DNA of 64,000 bases from Bacillus sp. V2I10. GTDB taxonomy: Bacteria; Bacillota; Bacilli; Bacillales; Bacillaceae. Below the pieces are notes generated by a model that was not told the DNA's origin, did no database searches, and saw only the letters and a list, made by a program, of their open reading frames with translations. Position numbers and translations under genes: made by a program. Of the stretch, positions 42,827-51,648 are shown piece by piece (within the stretch, counting starts at the first letter, position 1; every line of letters begins with the position of its first letter). The stretch spans positions 3,062,001 to 3,126,000 of the forward strand of contig NZ_JAUSYV010000001.1 of the NCBI RefSeq assembly GCF_030817055.1. The letters are read 5' to 3'.

Positions 42827-42889
42827 CTGGCCCAATTCATTAAGAAGAGCGCATTTCCTGCTACAGAAATGCGCCCTATCCTATTATAT
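42827..42889 (+). repeat. Two degenerate dispersed repeat copies
   Basis: CTGGCCCAATTCATTAAG (42827) and GCGCCCTATCCTATTATAT (42871) lie 27 bases apart with GAGCGCATTTCCTGCTACAG between. Confidence 0.5.
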
Positions 42890-43271
42890 GGTCCTTTTTA
42901 AATAATAGGATAGAATTGCTATCCATAAAGATATTCCCCATGGCAACCAGAACAAAAAGGGAACAAATTGCCCCCAATTTTCATGAGTAATTGAGCCATT
43001 TACCAGCATAAATATGATTTGTGGACTGAGCTTTAGCCCCGTTATCTTGATATTAGCCGACATCAACATTAAAATTTGATAAAAATGATCCCATCATTTC
43101 TGCCCGTGTATCGTTTTTACCGAAAGGAAATCCGTAGCCACCTAATAACCAGTACAGCACGAGTAACCCGTATAGCAATGACCATAAAGCAGCTGCATAC
43201 CGAGTCCACTGCGGCCAACGCGACAGCCAGGAATAATATGCTAAATTATCAGTATTTATTTTCGGTTCCAT
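42884..43271 (-). pseudogene. DUF3995 membrane protein, disrupted
   Basis: Two overlapping frames together give a shortened DUF3995 protein. The N-terminal part (43271 to 43053) has RYAAALWSLLYGLLVLYWLLGGYGFPFG. The C-terminal part (43069 to 42884) has GQFVPFLFWLPWGISLWIAI. They are in different frames and lack the middle, so a frameshift and deletion have occurred. An intact relative is at 41593. Confidence 0.65.
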
Positions 43272-43447
43272 TTCACCCTCCCCTAAGGCTTTTCATAATA
43301 AAATTAAAATGTCATCCTCCAAGATATAGTAACCCTTTCAATAAATTAATTAACTTCCTAAAAATATTCTTACTAATTTTACCATTATCCCCTTTCAAAA
43401 TTAACCTTCTATTACAAGAAAATAGCTTTATTCCTTGCTCCATAATC

Positions 43448-43466
43448 TGGCCCTTTAGTTGGAGTA
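43448..43466 (+). repeat. Dispersed repeat copy (GGCCCTTTAGTTGGAGTAA)
   Basis: Left flank CTCCATAATCT. A hairpin (43505-43536, ACCCTGTAT...ATACAGGAT) follows. No gene lies between 43272 and 43621. Confidence 0.5.
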
Positions 43467-43607
43467 ACACGAATGAGTTTTACAACATCAACAAAAGCAA
43501 AAAAGAAAAACCCTGTATAAATCAATACAGGATTTTGATCAAACTTTAATACAAATTATCAATCTTTTTTATAAACGAGCAGACTTTTTATAAATTATCA
43601 AAGTTAA

Positions 43608-43638
43608 AAAAGGACCTTTCATTAATGAAGATCCTTTT
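43608..43638 (-). terminator. Terminator overlapping the 43622 gene end
   Basis: AAAAGGACCTTTCAT with ATGAAGATCCTTTT contains the stop codon region, with T residues following leftward. Confidence 0.65.
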
Positions 43639-43888
43639 CAGTAAATGAAATGGGTGAACCAGTTGAAGTATGCTGATTAACCCAGTCAAGCGAAACTTTT
43701 GAAACGGCAGTCCAGTCAGGAATTTGTGATCTATGTTCTTCGATCCAACTCATACAATATTGCGGGTCTATATTATTTTCTTGGCATTGTGCTAAGAACG
43801 ACTTAATTGTTGTTTCCGTACAGTTTTGCCATGATCCACAAGTATTTTGCCAAACATTTTCCATTATAAGATCAATTTCAGTAGGCAT
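43622..43888 (-). CDS. Hypothetical protein, 88 aa
   Basis: A small soluble protein starting MPTEIDLIMENVWQNTCGSW with four Cys (in NTCGSW, QNCTET, LAQCQE and QYCMSW). The middle is mainly helical and the end is polar. CGGAGG lies upstream of the ATG. Family not recognised. It stands alone amid decayed DNA; a terminator overlaps its end, which supports a real gene. A role in cysteine-dependent or metal binding cannot be claimed. Confidence 0.55.
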   Translation of the reverse strand: MPTEIDLIMENVWQNTCGSWQNCTETTIKSFLAQCQENNIDPQYCMSWIEEHRSQIPDWTAVSKVSLDWVNQHTSTGSPISFTEKDLH

Positions 43889-44040
43889 ATATTTGATTCC
43901 TCCGTTTTTTAAAAGTTAAGATGAGGCCTTAAAAACTAACATCAATAAGTATGTCCATGGCTAAAAAAATCATACTGCGTAATAGAAATTCAGTTGTTGC
44001 CTTGAATAAAGTTTGATTAAAAATACCTCGCAAACCATAT

Positions 44041-44092
44041 TTTAAAGAATCCATTTTGAAAAAAGATTGATCAAAATGGATTCTTTTTCAGT
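44041..44092. terminator. Long hairpin with GATTGATC-containing loop
   Basis: AAAGAATCCATTTTGA pairs with TCAAAATGGATTCTTT around AAAAAAGATTGA. The same loop (GAAAAAAGATTGATC) occurs in the hairpin at 59082-59116 with a different stem. Nothing coding lies in 43889-44287. Confidence 0.55.
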
Positions 44093-44154
44093 AGATTTAA
44101 GTTTGAATTTTATAAAAAAGTTTGATCATTTTCTACCTATGATCTTCAATAATA

Positions 44155-44174
44155 GCGCCCGATTATGGAAGATT
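44155..44174 (+). repeat. Dispersed repeat copy (GCGCCCGATTATGGAAGATT)
   Basis: Preceded by GATCTTCAATAATA, an inverted half unit. Confidence 0.7.
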
Positions 44175-44287
44175 AAGATATGATTATGATTGCTGCCTTT
44201 AGCTTGTTAAACTAAAACCTCTTTTGTTTAAATGTATTGTTTCAAAATCTCGTTTATTCAACGTAATTTGGGAAGGGATTTGCATTC

Positions 44288-45515
44288 TTAAGGCTTTCCA
44301 TTCAAAGTAAAAAAGATTGGAGCTGAATCAACGTTCTTAATCCATATATGCTCTTGACCACTTAAACCATCCCTCACCAATACGTCACCGTAAAAATCAT
44401 TTGCCTTTTTGCGAAACCAAGTAAGAAAAGATCCAATAACTTGAGGATCTTCATCAATTTCATTATTCTTAGGAAAGGATATTTGTTTTTGGTCTTCTGT
44501 TCTTATATTAATAGCGTATAGAGCTGTTAACATAGTTGGAACAGGTCCTTCCTTCCACTCCTTGTTCTCTATTGCACGCGCCACAATAACCTTGTCTGAA
44601 GAGAACCATTCTAAATCAAGGTCTACATAACCTTTAGGTGTATATTCTTTTTGTTGAATAGATGTTGGCATGTCGGCAATCGTGGTCTTCTTGTTTTCAA
44701 CGAAAAATCTTCCTTCCCCTGAAATATATGCTAGCTGATTATCTGATGGAGCCCACTTCATCCAGTCTTCGTACCCTAGCATTTTTCCTACTGCATGAAA
44801 TTGTTCTCCTTGATTTGAAAGAACAGATAATGTATTACTATCCATAGACCAGGAAGCTGTAGGAACAGCTATAAAACTAACCCATTTTCCATCGTAACTC
44901 CACTTAAAATAGTCAGCATAAATCGCAAACAAATCAGTTTCATTTGTTTGAATCGTATAAAATGGCTTCATTTTATCTTTTGCAAGATTAGCATTGACTG
45001 GAATTTTATAAAGTGGGATTGGTCCCCATCCAGTAGGACGCAGACTGGATTGTGAGGAAACGATAAATTCTTTCCCATTCGGAAACCATTCAAACCCACT
45101 AACCCCTAATGAGACATTCTCAAAACCCTGTGGGCGACCATTCATTACTTTCGTAACGTTTAATAAACCTTGATCAGTGTAAGCTAATTGATTTTTGATC
45201 GGTGACCATTTAAAGTCAGATGTTACTACCCTTATATAAGGCTGGTAGCTTTCTTTTTCCTTTGTATCATATATGAATAAATCCGATTTTTCTCCTTGTT
45301 CATCACCATCAATATAAGCAATAAAACGACCGTCATATGACCATTTCGGAGAATACACATATCGATTCTTTGTAATTTGCATTTCTTGTTCTCCCTTTTT
45401 AATCCATAGCTGATGGTCACGGATAAATGCAGCAGTGAGTGGGGATTCTGCACTTACCATTATTGATAAGTGAAAACTCAAAGAAAATTAGCAGTAATAA
45501 AATACGATATCCCAA
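44288..45515 (-). CDS. TolB-like beta-propeller protein, apparent frameshift in signal peptide
   Basis: The main frame (to 45481, 397 residues) encodes a WD40/TolB-type propeller: QLWIKKGEQEMQITKN, SPKWSYDGRFIAYIDGD, FKWSYDGKWVSFIA and WAPSDNQLAYISG repeat the WSpDGxxiaY pattern. The true start is probably the TTG at 45515 with AGGAGG. That frame gives a hydrophobic signal peptide (GYRILLLLIFF) and then loses register. Removal of one base near 45478-45485 joins it to SFHLSIMVSAES. It is an exported protein or a fresh pseudogene; sequencing error is possible. Confidence 0.65.
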
Positions 45516-45608
45516 GAACATCCCTCCTACCAATAGGATGTCCTGATATTTGATGAAGATTCTTATTAGGATACTCTTCTTCAACTAACCTACTCTTATT
45601 TCGCAATA

Positions 45609-45628
45609 GCGCCAGATTGTGGAAGATC
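45609..45628 (+). repeat. Dispersed repeat copy (GCGCCAGATTGTGGAAGATC)
   Basis: One change from the reference. An inverted half (AGATTCTTATT) lies upstream. Confidence 0.7.
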
Positions 45629-45790
45629 CTAATATAAAAAAATCAATATTTCACTAGTATTTCTTATTGTACTAACGACTACCTTTAGTTGCAGAAGAAA
45701 CAACTTATTGAATAAATTTGGTACAGTTTCATTAAATAAAATTCCAAACTGATTCTCCTGCTGAGAGAGGAAGGTTAGATAATCTTACAC

Positions 45791-46588
45791 TCACTGTCCT
45801 CTTTTTTTATTCCCTTTAGGATTTATCTGAAATGCCTTTTTTTCCGGTGCAAACCAACCAACTAGGGCAATACCGACTAATATTCCATAGAAAATCAGAG
45901 TCCAAGCTGGACTGTGGGGAAAATCATGATCTAAAACCCCAATATCCTCATGGGCAAGGGTAATGACAGCAAGTTTGACACCGACCCAAGCAACAATGGC
46001 ATATGCTGTTGTTTCCAATGCTGGACGTTTTGTAAGAAGTTGAACAAACCAGGTTGCTGCAAACTTAATCAAGATAAGGCCAGCGATACCGCCGAGAAGA
46101 ACAACGATAAACTGCCCTCCATCCATACCGCCGAAATCGCCGAGCGGTGAATCGGGAAGACCAAGGGCAAGAGCAACCGCAGCTAGTATCGAATCAACTG
46201 CAAAAGCGAGGTCAGCCAGCGCAATCTTCCCTACTGTCGGCAAGAAACCTTTTCCGGCGGCTTCCTTTTCATCGTCCTTATGAATATCCTCATTCTTTTT
46301 CCCGAAACGCGCCTGAATAACATGCTTTATGCCTAAGTAAAGAAGATAAGCTGCTCCTATCGCCTGTATCTGCCAGACGTTTGCGATAAAAGAAATGGCA
46401 AAAAGAGCAATAAATCGAAAAACGAAGGCCATAATGATACCATAATTTATAGCTTTTCTTTTCTCATTTTCGGGTAAATGCTTGGCTATAACTGCTAGTA
46501 CAAGAGCATTGTCAGCCGATAACAATCCTTCTAATCCGATTAGAATTAACAATGTCCAAGAATACTCTAGCCATAGAGACTCCATCAA
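45791..46588 (-). CDS. TerC-family membrane protein
   Basis: A 265-residue TerC/Alx family protein with about seven helices. The motif GLEGLLSADNALVLAVIAKHL (shortened, about 19-38) carries the conserved metal-site acids, and the second set is in ALADLAFAVDSILAAVALALG (about 124-143). This family exports Mn2+ or supports metalation of secreted enzymes (YceF/YkoY in B. subtilis). AAAGGGGAG lies upstream. I saw no yybP-ykoY Mn riboswitch in the leader. Confidence 0.88.
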   Translation of the reverse strand: MMESLWLEYSWTLLILIGLEGLLSADNALVLAVIAKHLPENEKRKAINYGIIMAFVFRFIALFAISFIANVWQIQAIGAAYLLYLGIKHVIQARFGKKNEDIHKDDEKEAAGKGFLPTVGKIALADLAFAVDSILAAVALALGLPDSPLGDFGGMDGGQFIVVLLGGIAGLILIKFAATWFVQLLTKRPALETTAYAIVAWVGVKLAVITLAHEDIGVLDHDFPHSPAWTLIFYGILVGIALVGWFAPEKKAFQINPKGNKKRGQ

Positions 46589-46948
46589 CTTCTCCCCTTT
46601 CTAAAATTAAAATGCAATTTAAAAGTTCCACTAACATTAGAATTTCCCATTAAGCCATAGGTAATCCTATAAAATATCTTAAGTAATTTTGATAGCTTTT
46701 TCTCTTCCTTTATTCGGTATTGCACTTTTTCATGTAGGTATTGAAAAACTAACAAAATAAAAGCTCAGAGAAAAAATATGCTTTTATAAATACCATTTTC
46801 AAACTGCTGATTATCTTTTTAAAATGCAGTCACCTTTTGATACCTTCTTCATTTAACTTGCTTACGTTAGCTTAAGTACATTTGTTCCCAATCCTCTCTA
46901 ATTTAAGATAAATATCCAAATTCCTTATTGAGTTGTTATTCCACATAA

Positions 46949-47006
46949 TGGCCGAATACATTAAGACGCCTTCTTATTAATAAAAGGCGCCCGATTGTTG
47001 AAGATA
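46949..47006 (+). repeat. Two dispersed repeat copies
   Basis: GGCCGAATACATTAAGA after TTATTCCACATAAT (46949), then GCGCCCGATTGTTGAAGATA (46987-47006). 46589-46930 has no gene. Confidence 0.65.
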
Positions 47007-47228
47007 AATAATATTATTAAAAGTTCTTGAATCCGGACTTGGCTTATTAAATACCCCATTAGTTTCAACAAGAAATCTACCTCTTAATTATCGTATAGGT
47101 ACTACAAAGTCTAAGGGGTCAATAAAACCCGAATAATAAAAAAAGAAATTGGATAAGGGTGTATAAACTGCGTAATAGCTCCATAGGAATGAGGAGCTGT
47201 TTAAAAAACAACTCCTTTTTTAAACAAA

Positions 47229-47248
47229 CGCCCCCGTTTGTGGAATAA
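47229..47248 (+). repeat. Dispersed repeat copy (CGCCCCCGTTTGTGGAATAA)
   Basis: Follows a hairpin-like GGAGCTGTTT...AACTCCTTTTTT (47191-47221), again a terminator followed by a repeat. Confidence 0.6.
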
Positions 47249-47379
47249 AATATTAAATACAAGGGCTGCGGTGTTAGAAAAAGAAGATTTTACTTAATTA
47301 TTGGTGCTTGAACGCCATTCTCCCAATCTAAAATAAATGGAGATTGGTGAGGGTTTATACTTTTTGGGATGCAAAAAAC

Positions 47380-47613
47380 TTAATTCTTTACTTTCATTGT
47401 AGTTTTTAAAATGCCAGTATAATCTGTTGTATAAAAAATGATTTGAACACTGAAAACTTGATCACCATTAGAGTATTTAGAAAATCCCTTTACTCCTGAA
47501 TAAATGCCAAAAAGCTCAAATTTATTCAGGGACAGACCTAATTTTTCAAGAACTTCTCTTAAAACAGCTTCTTCAAAAGTTTCTCCTAGTTCGAGTAAGC
47601 CTTCAGGTATCCC
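47380..47613 (-). pseudogene. Nudix hydrolase, C-terminal remnant with Nudix box
   Basis: 78 codons from GIPEGLLELGETFEEAVLRE to a stop keep most of the Nudix box (G-x5-E-x7-RE-x2-E) and the following strands, but nothing upstream. A plus-strand scrap abuts at about 47620. Confidence 0.65.
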
Positions 47614-47622
47614 CTAAGTTTT

Positions 47623-47722
47623 GGCAGATTTGTTGATTAATGATCAGTTTGAAATTGAATATATAAATGAGGATAAACCGCATCATCATTACATGATTAC
47701 AGTTAGACGAGTTACGGCATAA
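47623..47722 (+). pseudogene. Unidentified gene end
   Basis: A plus frame ends ADLLINDQFEIEYINEDKPH, then HHYMITVRRVTA and stop. No start. Family not recognised. Confidence 0.35.
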
Positions 47723-47901
47723 AATTTGAGGATAAACACAAGGATGGTAGCAATGCTATTTATTCCACAAGAACAGATGAGTTTAATCTTCTGGTGTTTG
47801 AAAAGTTTGGCTTTCAATACATTCTGAGCATTAGTAAAGATGTGACAACAGTCTCAAAGGAAGTATTAGCTGAAATTGCTAACTCAGTAAGAGAGCACTG
47901 A
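47710..47901 (+). pseudogene. Unidentified gene end, lipoprotein-like
   Basis: A plus frame reads SYGIKFEDKHKDGSNAIYST, then DEFNLLVFEKFGFQYILS and ANSVREH before the stop. It resembles the C-terminal part of a small Bacillus lipoprotein domain. No start or signal peptide remains. Confidence 0.4.
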
Positions 47902-47930
47902 TATAATTTGGGGTGAGGATCTTCAACAAT

Positions 47931-47996
47931 CGCCCCCGTTTGTTGAAGATCATTTATGTTGTCTTATCGAAGAAAAGCGCCCGATTGTAGAAGATC
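47931..47996 (+). repeat. Two dispersed repeat copies, first one palindromic
   Basis: CGCCCCCGTTTGTTGAAGATC (positions 47931-47951) is preceded by GATCTTCAACAAT, giving a long palindrome. GCGCCCGATTGTAGAAGATC is at 47977-47996. Confidence 0.7.
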
Positions 47997-48229
47997 ACTA
48001 TTAAGGAAAAGTACCCCAATATAACTCCGATAAATAAAATGTTCAGTTGTTTATGGCAATTTTTTAAGTGGTTTTTTAGAAATTCGGGATAGAGCAAGAT
48101 ATCATCAAGTTTATTAATCGCGGGCCACTTATATATTGAAAGTATAACAAAGCAATAAAATTACCTAATTCATCGATGACTAAAATGTCGACTCTACTCT
48201 AGAAACAATCACTAATATCCCTTTATAAT

Positions 48230-48267
48230 GCCGATAATACTACTTAATTAGTATTATCGGCTTTTTT
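48230..48267 (+). terminator. Orphan hairpin with T tract
   Basis: GCCGATAATAC pairs with GTATTATCGGC, then TTTTTT. No gene is recognised directly upstream on the plus strand; it may serve a lost gene. Confidence 0.7.
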
Positions 48268-48346
48268 ATGGTTCAAGTTGTGTTGATACAATGAGGATCA
48301 GGCTTTAAACTACATTGTTGCCTTAAAAGATACAAACAATTTCTCG

Positions 48347-50047
48347 TTAATTTTTTGAGGGGATAAACTCTTTTTCAACAGGAAGTAAGTTGGATACCAT
48401 GTTGTTAATAGCACTAAACAGAGCTTTTACAGATGAGGTCATAATATCTACGTCAATCCCACAGCCCCAATATACTGTACCATCTAAAGTGGTGATCCCT
48501 ATATAAGATACAGCTTTTGATCCTGAGCCTATTTCTAGCGCATGCTCCTTATAGACTAAATCTGTATAATGGATACCCAATTGGTTTTGAAGAACGTTGC
48601 TAATAGCATCTAGTCTACCATTTCCCATACCGATAAACTCATGTTCTTCATTATTCATCCGGATCGATACAATCGTTTCGTAATGTTCATTTGGAGTAAA
48701 ATTGTAATTGATAAACTCAACAGGTGTATTAATATTTACATATTCATTGATGAAAATGTCATAGATTTCATTCGGCATAAGCTCCATGTGCTGACGATCC
48801 GAAACATTTTTAACACTATATCCAAATCTTTCACACATTTCGGTAGGCAAGTCAAGTCCATATTTTTGCTGAAGTACATAACTGATTCCGCCTTTACCGG
48901 ATTGGCTGTTAATTCGAATAATATCTCCTTCATATTCTCTGCCAATATCCAGCGGATCAATCAATAGATAAGGTACGGCCCAATGCTGGCATTCTTTTTC
49001 TTTGCGCCATTTCATTCCTTTGGCAATGGCATCTTGATGGGAGCCTGAAAATGCAGTAAAAACGAGTTCACCTCCATATGGGTGTCTTTCGTGAACCGTC
49101 ATTTTTGTCAATCTTTCATACATGGAAATAATTTTAGGGATATTATCAAAATTTAGCTTTGCATCTACCCCATGTGAAAACATGTTTAATGCAAGTGTTA
49201 CAATGTCTACGTTACCTGTCCTTTCTCCATTTCCAAACAATGTTCCTTCAACTCTCTGCGCCCCTGCAAGCATTCCCAGCTCTGCGTCTGCAACCCCAGT
49301 TCCTCTGTCATTGTGTGGATGGATTGAAAGGATCACATTGTTCCGAAAGTTAAGATGCTCACTCAAATACTCAATTTGACTTGCGTAAATGTGAGGCATG
49401 GACATTGATACCGTAGCTGGGAGGTTGATAATAACCTTGTTAGCGGCTGTAGGCTGCCATATGTCAAGTACCGAATTGCAAATATCAAGTGCGAACTCCA
49501 TTTCAGTACCTGTGAAGCTTTCTGGGGAATACTGAAACTGGAAGTTCCCTTCGGTTTCAGCAGCATATTTCTTAAACATTTTTGCACCAGTTACAGCAAT
49601 GTCAATAATTTGTTCTTTAGATTTCCTGAATACTTGCTCACGCTGTGCCACAGATGTGGAATTGTAAAGGTGCACCACCGCTTTATTCACACCCTGTAGC
49701 GCTTCAAATGTTTTACTTATAATGTGTTCTCTTGACTGTGTTAACACTTGAATTGTCACATCATCCGGAATCAAATCTTGTTCAATCAATGTTCGTAAAA
49801 AAGCATATTCTGTTTCCGATGCAGCGGGAAAACCCACTTCTATTTCCTTAAAACCCACTTGCAAAAGCAATTGAAAATATTCTAACTTTTCTTCCAGACT
49901 CATAGGGACGACCAAAGCCTGATTTCCATCTCGAAGATCCACACTACACCAAGTAGGAGCGTCTTTAATATACTCCTTCTCAGTCCATTTCAAGCTTTTT
50001 ACTGGAGGCATAAAGTAACCTCTAGAATAATTTTCAATATTTTTCAT
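48347..50047 (-). CDS. leuA: 2-isopropylmalate synthase, long form
   Basis: A 566-residue enzyme that condenses acetyl-CoA with 2-oxoisovalerate, the first step of leucine synthesis. The catalytic DRE-TIM barrel has CSVDLRDGNQALVVPM (about 34-49). The metal-site HPHNDRGTGVADAELGMLAG is near 240, followed by VEGTLFGNGERTGN. The C-terminal regulatory domain (about 430-560) binds leucine. This is the longer actinobacterial/proteobacterial type, not the roughly 518-residue B. subtilis type. No leuBCD follows. The ATG at 50047 is chosen by AAGGTGG. Confidence 0.93.
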   Translation of the reverse strand: MKNIENYSRGYFMPPVKSLKWTEKEYIKDAPTWCSVDLRDGNQALVVPMSLEEKLEYFQLLLQVGFKEIEVGFPAASETEYAFLRTLIEQDLIPDDVTIQVLTQSREHIISKTFEALQGVNKAVVHLYNSTSVAQREQVFRKSKEQIIDIAVTGAKMFKKYAAETEGNFQFQYSPESFTGTEMEFALDICNSVLDIWQPTAANKVIINLPATVSMSMPHIYASQIEYLSEHLNFRNNVILSIHPHNDRGTGVADAELGMLAGAQRVEGTLFGNGERTGNVDIVTLALNMFSHGVDAKLNFDNIPKIISMYERLTKMTVHERHPYGGELVFTAFSGSHQDAIAKGMKWRKEKECQHWAVPYLLIDPLDIGREYEGDIIRINSQSGKGGISYVLQQKYGLDLPTEMCERFGYSVKNVSDRQHMELMPNEIYDIFINEYVNINTPVEFINYNFTPNEHYETIVSIRMNNEEHEFIGMGNGRLDAISNVLQNQLGIHYTDLVYKEHALEIGSGSKAVSYIGITTLDGTVYWGCGIDVDIMTSSVKALFSAINNMVSNLLPVEKEFIPSKN

Positions 50048-50090
50048 TCTGACTTCCACCTTTTCCTTAATTTATTTTAAATTAAAATAA

Positions 50091-50345
50091 AAAAAGCCTA
50101 TCATCTCATAAGAGACGACAGGCTTTGCCTACGTGGTACCACTCTTTTTGATTCATTTTTTAAAAATTAAACGAACCCACTTAAAGACTTTATTACGGCA
50201 GTCAACCGTTAAGACCTACATATCAGTCTTACCACTCCTGGGCGAGTTGGGGAGGTCATCGACTGTCTTTCACCAACCGACAGCTCTCTAAACGACGAAT
50301 ATTCCTTAATAATCCCGATCAATGTGTTTTGAATTATCTGATTTT
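50091..50345 (-). promoter_or_regulatory. T-box riboswitch leader of leuA, leucine specifier (CTC)
   Basis: A minus-strand leader with AGAGAG (near 50288), GGTTGGTG, the specifier context CCAA-CTC-GCC (codon at 50246-50244), the T-box AAGAGTGGTACCACGT (50146-50131) and a terminator (AAAGCCTaTCaTCTC with its complement, 50093-50126) followed by T residues. It is the same architecture as the leader at 6652-6962. Confidence 0.93.
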
Positions 50346-50349
50346 TGTA

Positions 50350-50378
50350 ATTTTATAATTTGTTTAGTGAATAGTCAA
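50350..50378 (-). promoter_or_regulatory. Promoter of the leuA leader
   Basis: Minus strand TTGACT (50378-50373), 17 bases, TAAAAT (50355-50350). Confidence 0.75.
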
Positions 50379-50470
50379 CCCAAAATTTAAAAATTAATTT
50401 AACTAACTGCTGTTTTATTTAAATGTAATAATTAACATTCTTCATATATACTTATATAGTCTTTTAATTC

Positions 50471-50524
50471 GATCTTCCACAATCTGGCCCTGATTGTGGA
50501 AAAATCGGGCCATTATTGAATAAG
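50471..50524. repeat. Composite palindromic repeat cluster
   Basis: GATCTTCCACAATCTGGCCC (minus unit) joins CTGATTGTGGAAAAATCGGG (plus unit) and then CCATTATTGAATAAG. It shows that units occur head to head. Confidence 0.65.
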
Positions 50525-50646
50525 CCTTCATAATAAAAAAACGACACCTTTTAACGGTTAGGTTCTCTTCTTTGTACCCGAGAAAGAATCAAACGTTTAT
50601 AGGAGTTTGGCTATTGTGAGATAAATTTATTTTCTGGTTAAGCTCT

Positions 50647-51558
50647 TTATTTGTCAATATCTGAAACTTCTTGATCCTTAAAAGACTCAGAATTATGAGA
50701 TTGAATCATAGTGTTGATGAATTCTTTTGTTGCAGGTGTTACCTCATTAAATGAATGTGTTATTATACCGATATCACGGGTTATCCTCGGATTAATGTTT
50801 TTTATGATTAAATTATGAGACACAGAAGAAAGTGTAAATTTCGAAATAATGCCTATACCTAAGTTATTTTTGACCATATTAATTAAAGTTTGAGCATTTT
50901 GGACTGTTAGGTTCTCTTTAAACTCAATATTATTTTTTTGAAATATTTTTGATATTGCAATTTCATGTCCACCTTTACAAAAAATAATTTCATTCTGATA
51001 TTTTTTTAGATCAATCTTTTTTTCTTGACTTAATCTATGATTTTCAGGAATTATTGCAACCATATAATCATTGCTTATTATTTCAAATTCATACGGATCA
51101 AAGGGAGAGGCAACGATACCTATATCAACAGTTCGATCCTCCACCCATCCTTTTATTTGATTTGATGTCCCTTCTACTAATTCTATAGTAACAAGTGGAT
51201 ATTTTGACCTAAATAATGCGATGGTGTTTGGTAAAATATTTGTTGATACAGCAGGAAAAGAACCCACTTTAATCTTGCCGCTTTGAAGTTTATTTTCTCG
51301 ATCAGCAACTTGATATATTTTGTTCTCAATAACTTTCATTTGTCTCCCCAAAATCAGAATTTCTTTTCCCACTTCAGTAAGCATTAATCCTTTTTGTTTA
51401 TCTCTAATGAATAATTTAATATTGAGGGACTTTTCTAAATTTTTTACCGCCTTACTTACTGCTGGTTGTGATATAAATAAATCTTTAGAAGCCTCTGTAA
51501 TATTCATTTTTTCGGCGACTTTCATAAATATTTTTAGGTTATTCATGTTCATAACCAA
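50647..51558 (-). CDS. LysR-family regulator
   Basis: A 303-residue LysR protein. The N-terminal helix-turn-helix (about 1-65) has FMKVAEKMNITEASKDLFIS and QPAVSKAVKNLE. The effector domain has periplasmic-binding folds (KIKVGSFPAVSTNILP, then VEGTSNQIKGWVEDRTVDIGI). TTG at 51558 lies nine bases after AGGAGG; the ATG at 51552 is an alternative. A 16-bp palindrome (51551-51566) spans this start. It diverges from the EamA transporter, its probable target. Confidence 0.85.
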   Translation of the reverse strand: MVMNMNNLKIFMKVAEKMNITEASKDLFISQPAVSKAVKNLEKSLNIKLFIRDKQKGLMLTEVGKEILILGRQMKVIENKIYQVADRENKLQSGKIKVGSFPAVSTNILPNTIALFRSKYPLVTIELVEGTSNQIKGWVEDRTVDIGIVASPFDPYEFEIISNDYMVAIIPENHRLSQEKKIDLKKYQNEIIFCKGGHEIAISKIFQKNNIEFKENLTVQNAQTLINMVKNNLGIGIISKFTLSSVSHNLIIKNINPRITRDIGIITHSFNEVTPATKEFINTMIQSHNSESFKDQEVSDIDK

Positions 51559-51566
51559 TTGGTTAT
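51551..51566. promoter_or_regulatory. Palindrome ATAACCAATTGGTTAT at the LysR start
   Basis: A perfect 16-bp palindrome between the ribosome site and the start codons of the LysR gene. Binding here would repress the regulator itself. Confidence 0.55.
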
Positions 51567-51648
51567 ACCTCCTATAATATAAATGTATTTGAGTTATGAA
51601 TAAATATAACATAATATGAAATCACTTTAGAAGAAAGGGGATTAAATT

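Noticed and set aside
46589..46930. Manganese (yybP-ykoY) riboswitch expected before a TerC gene
   Set aside because: No matching conserved loops or terminator were seen on the minus strand.
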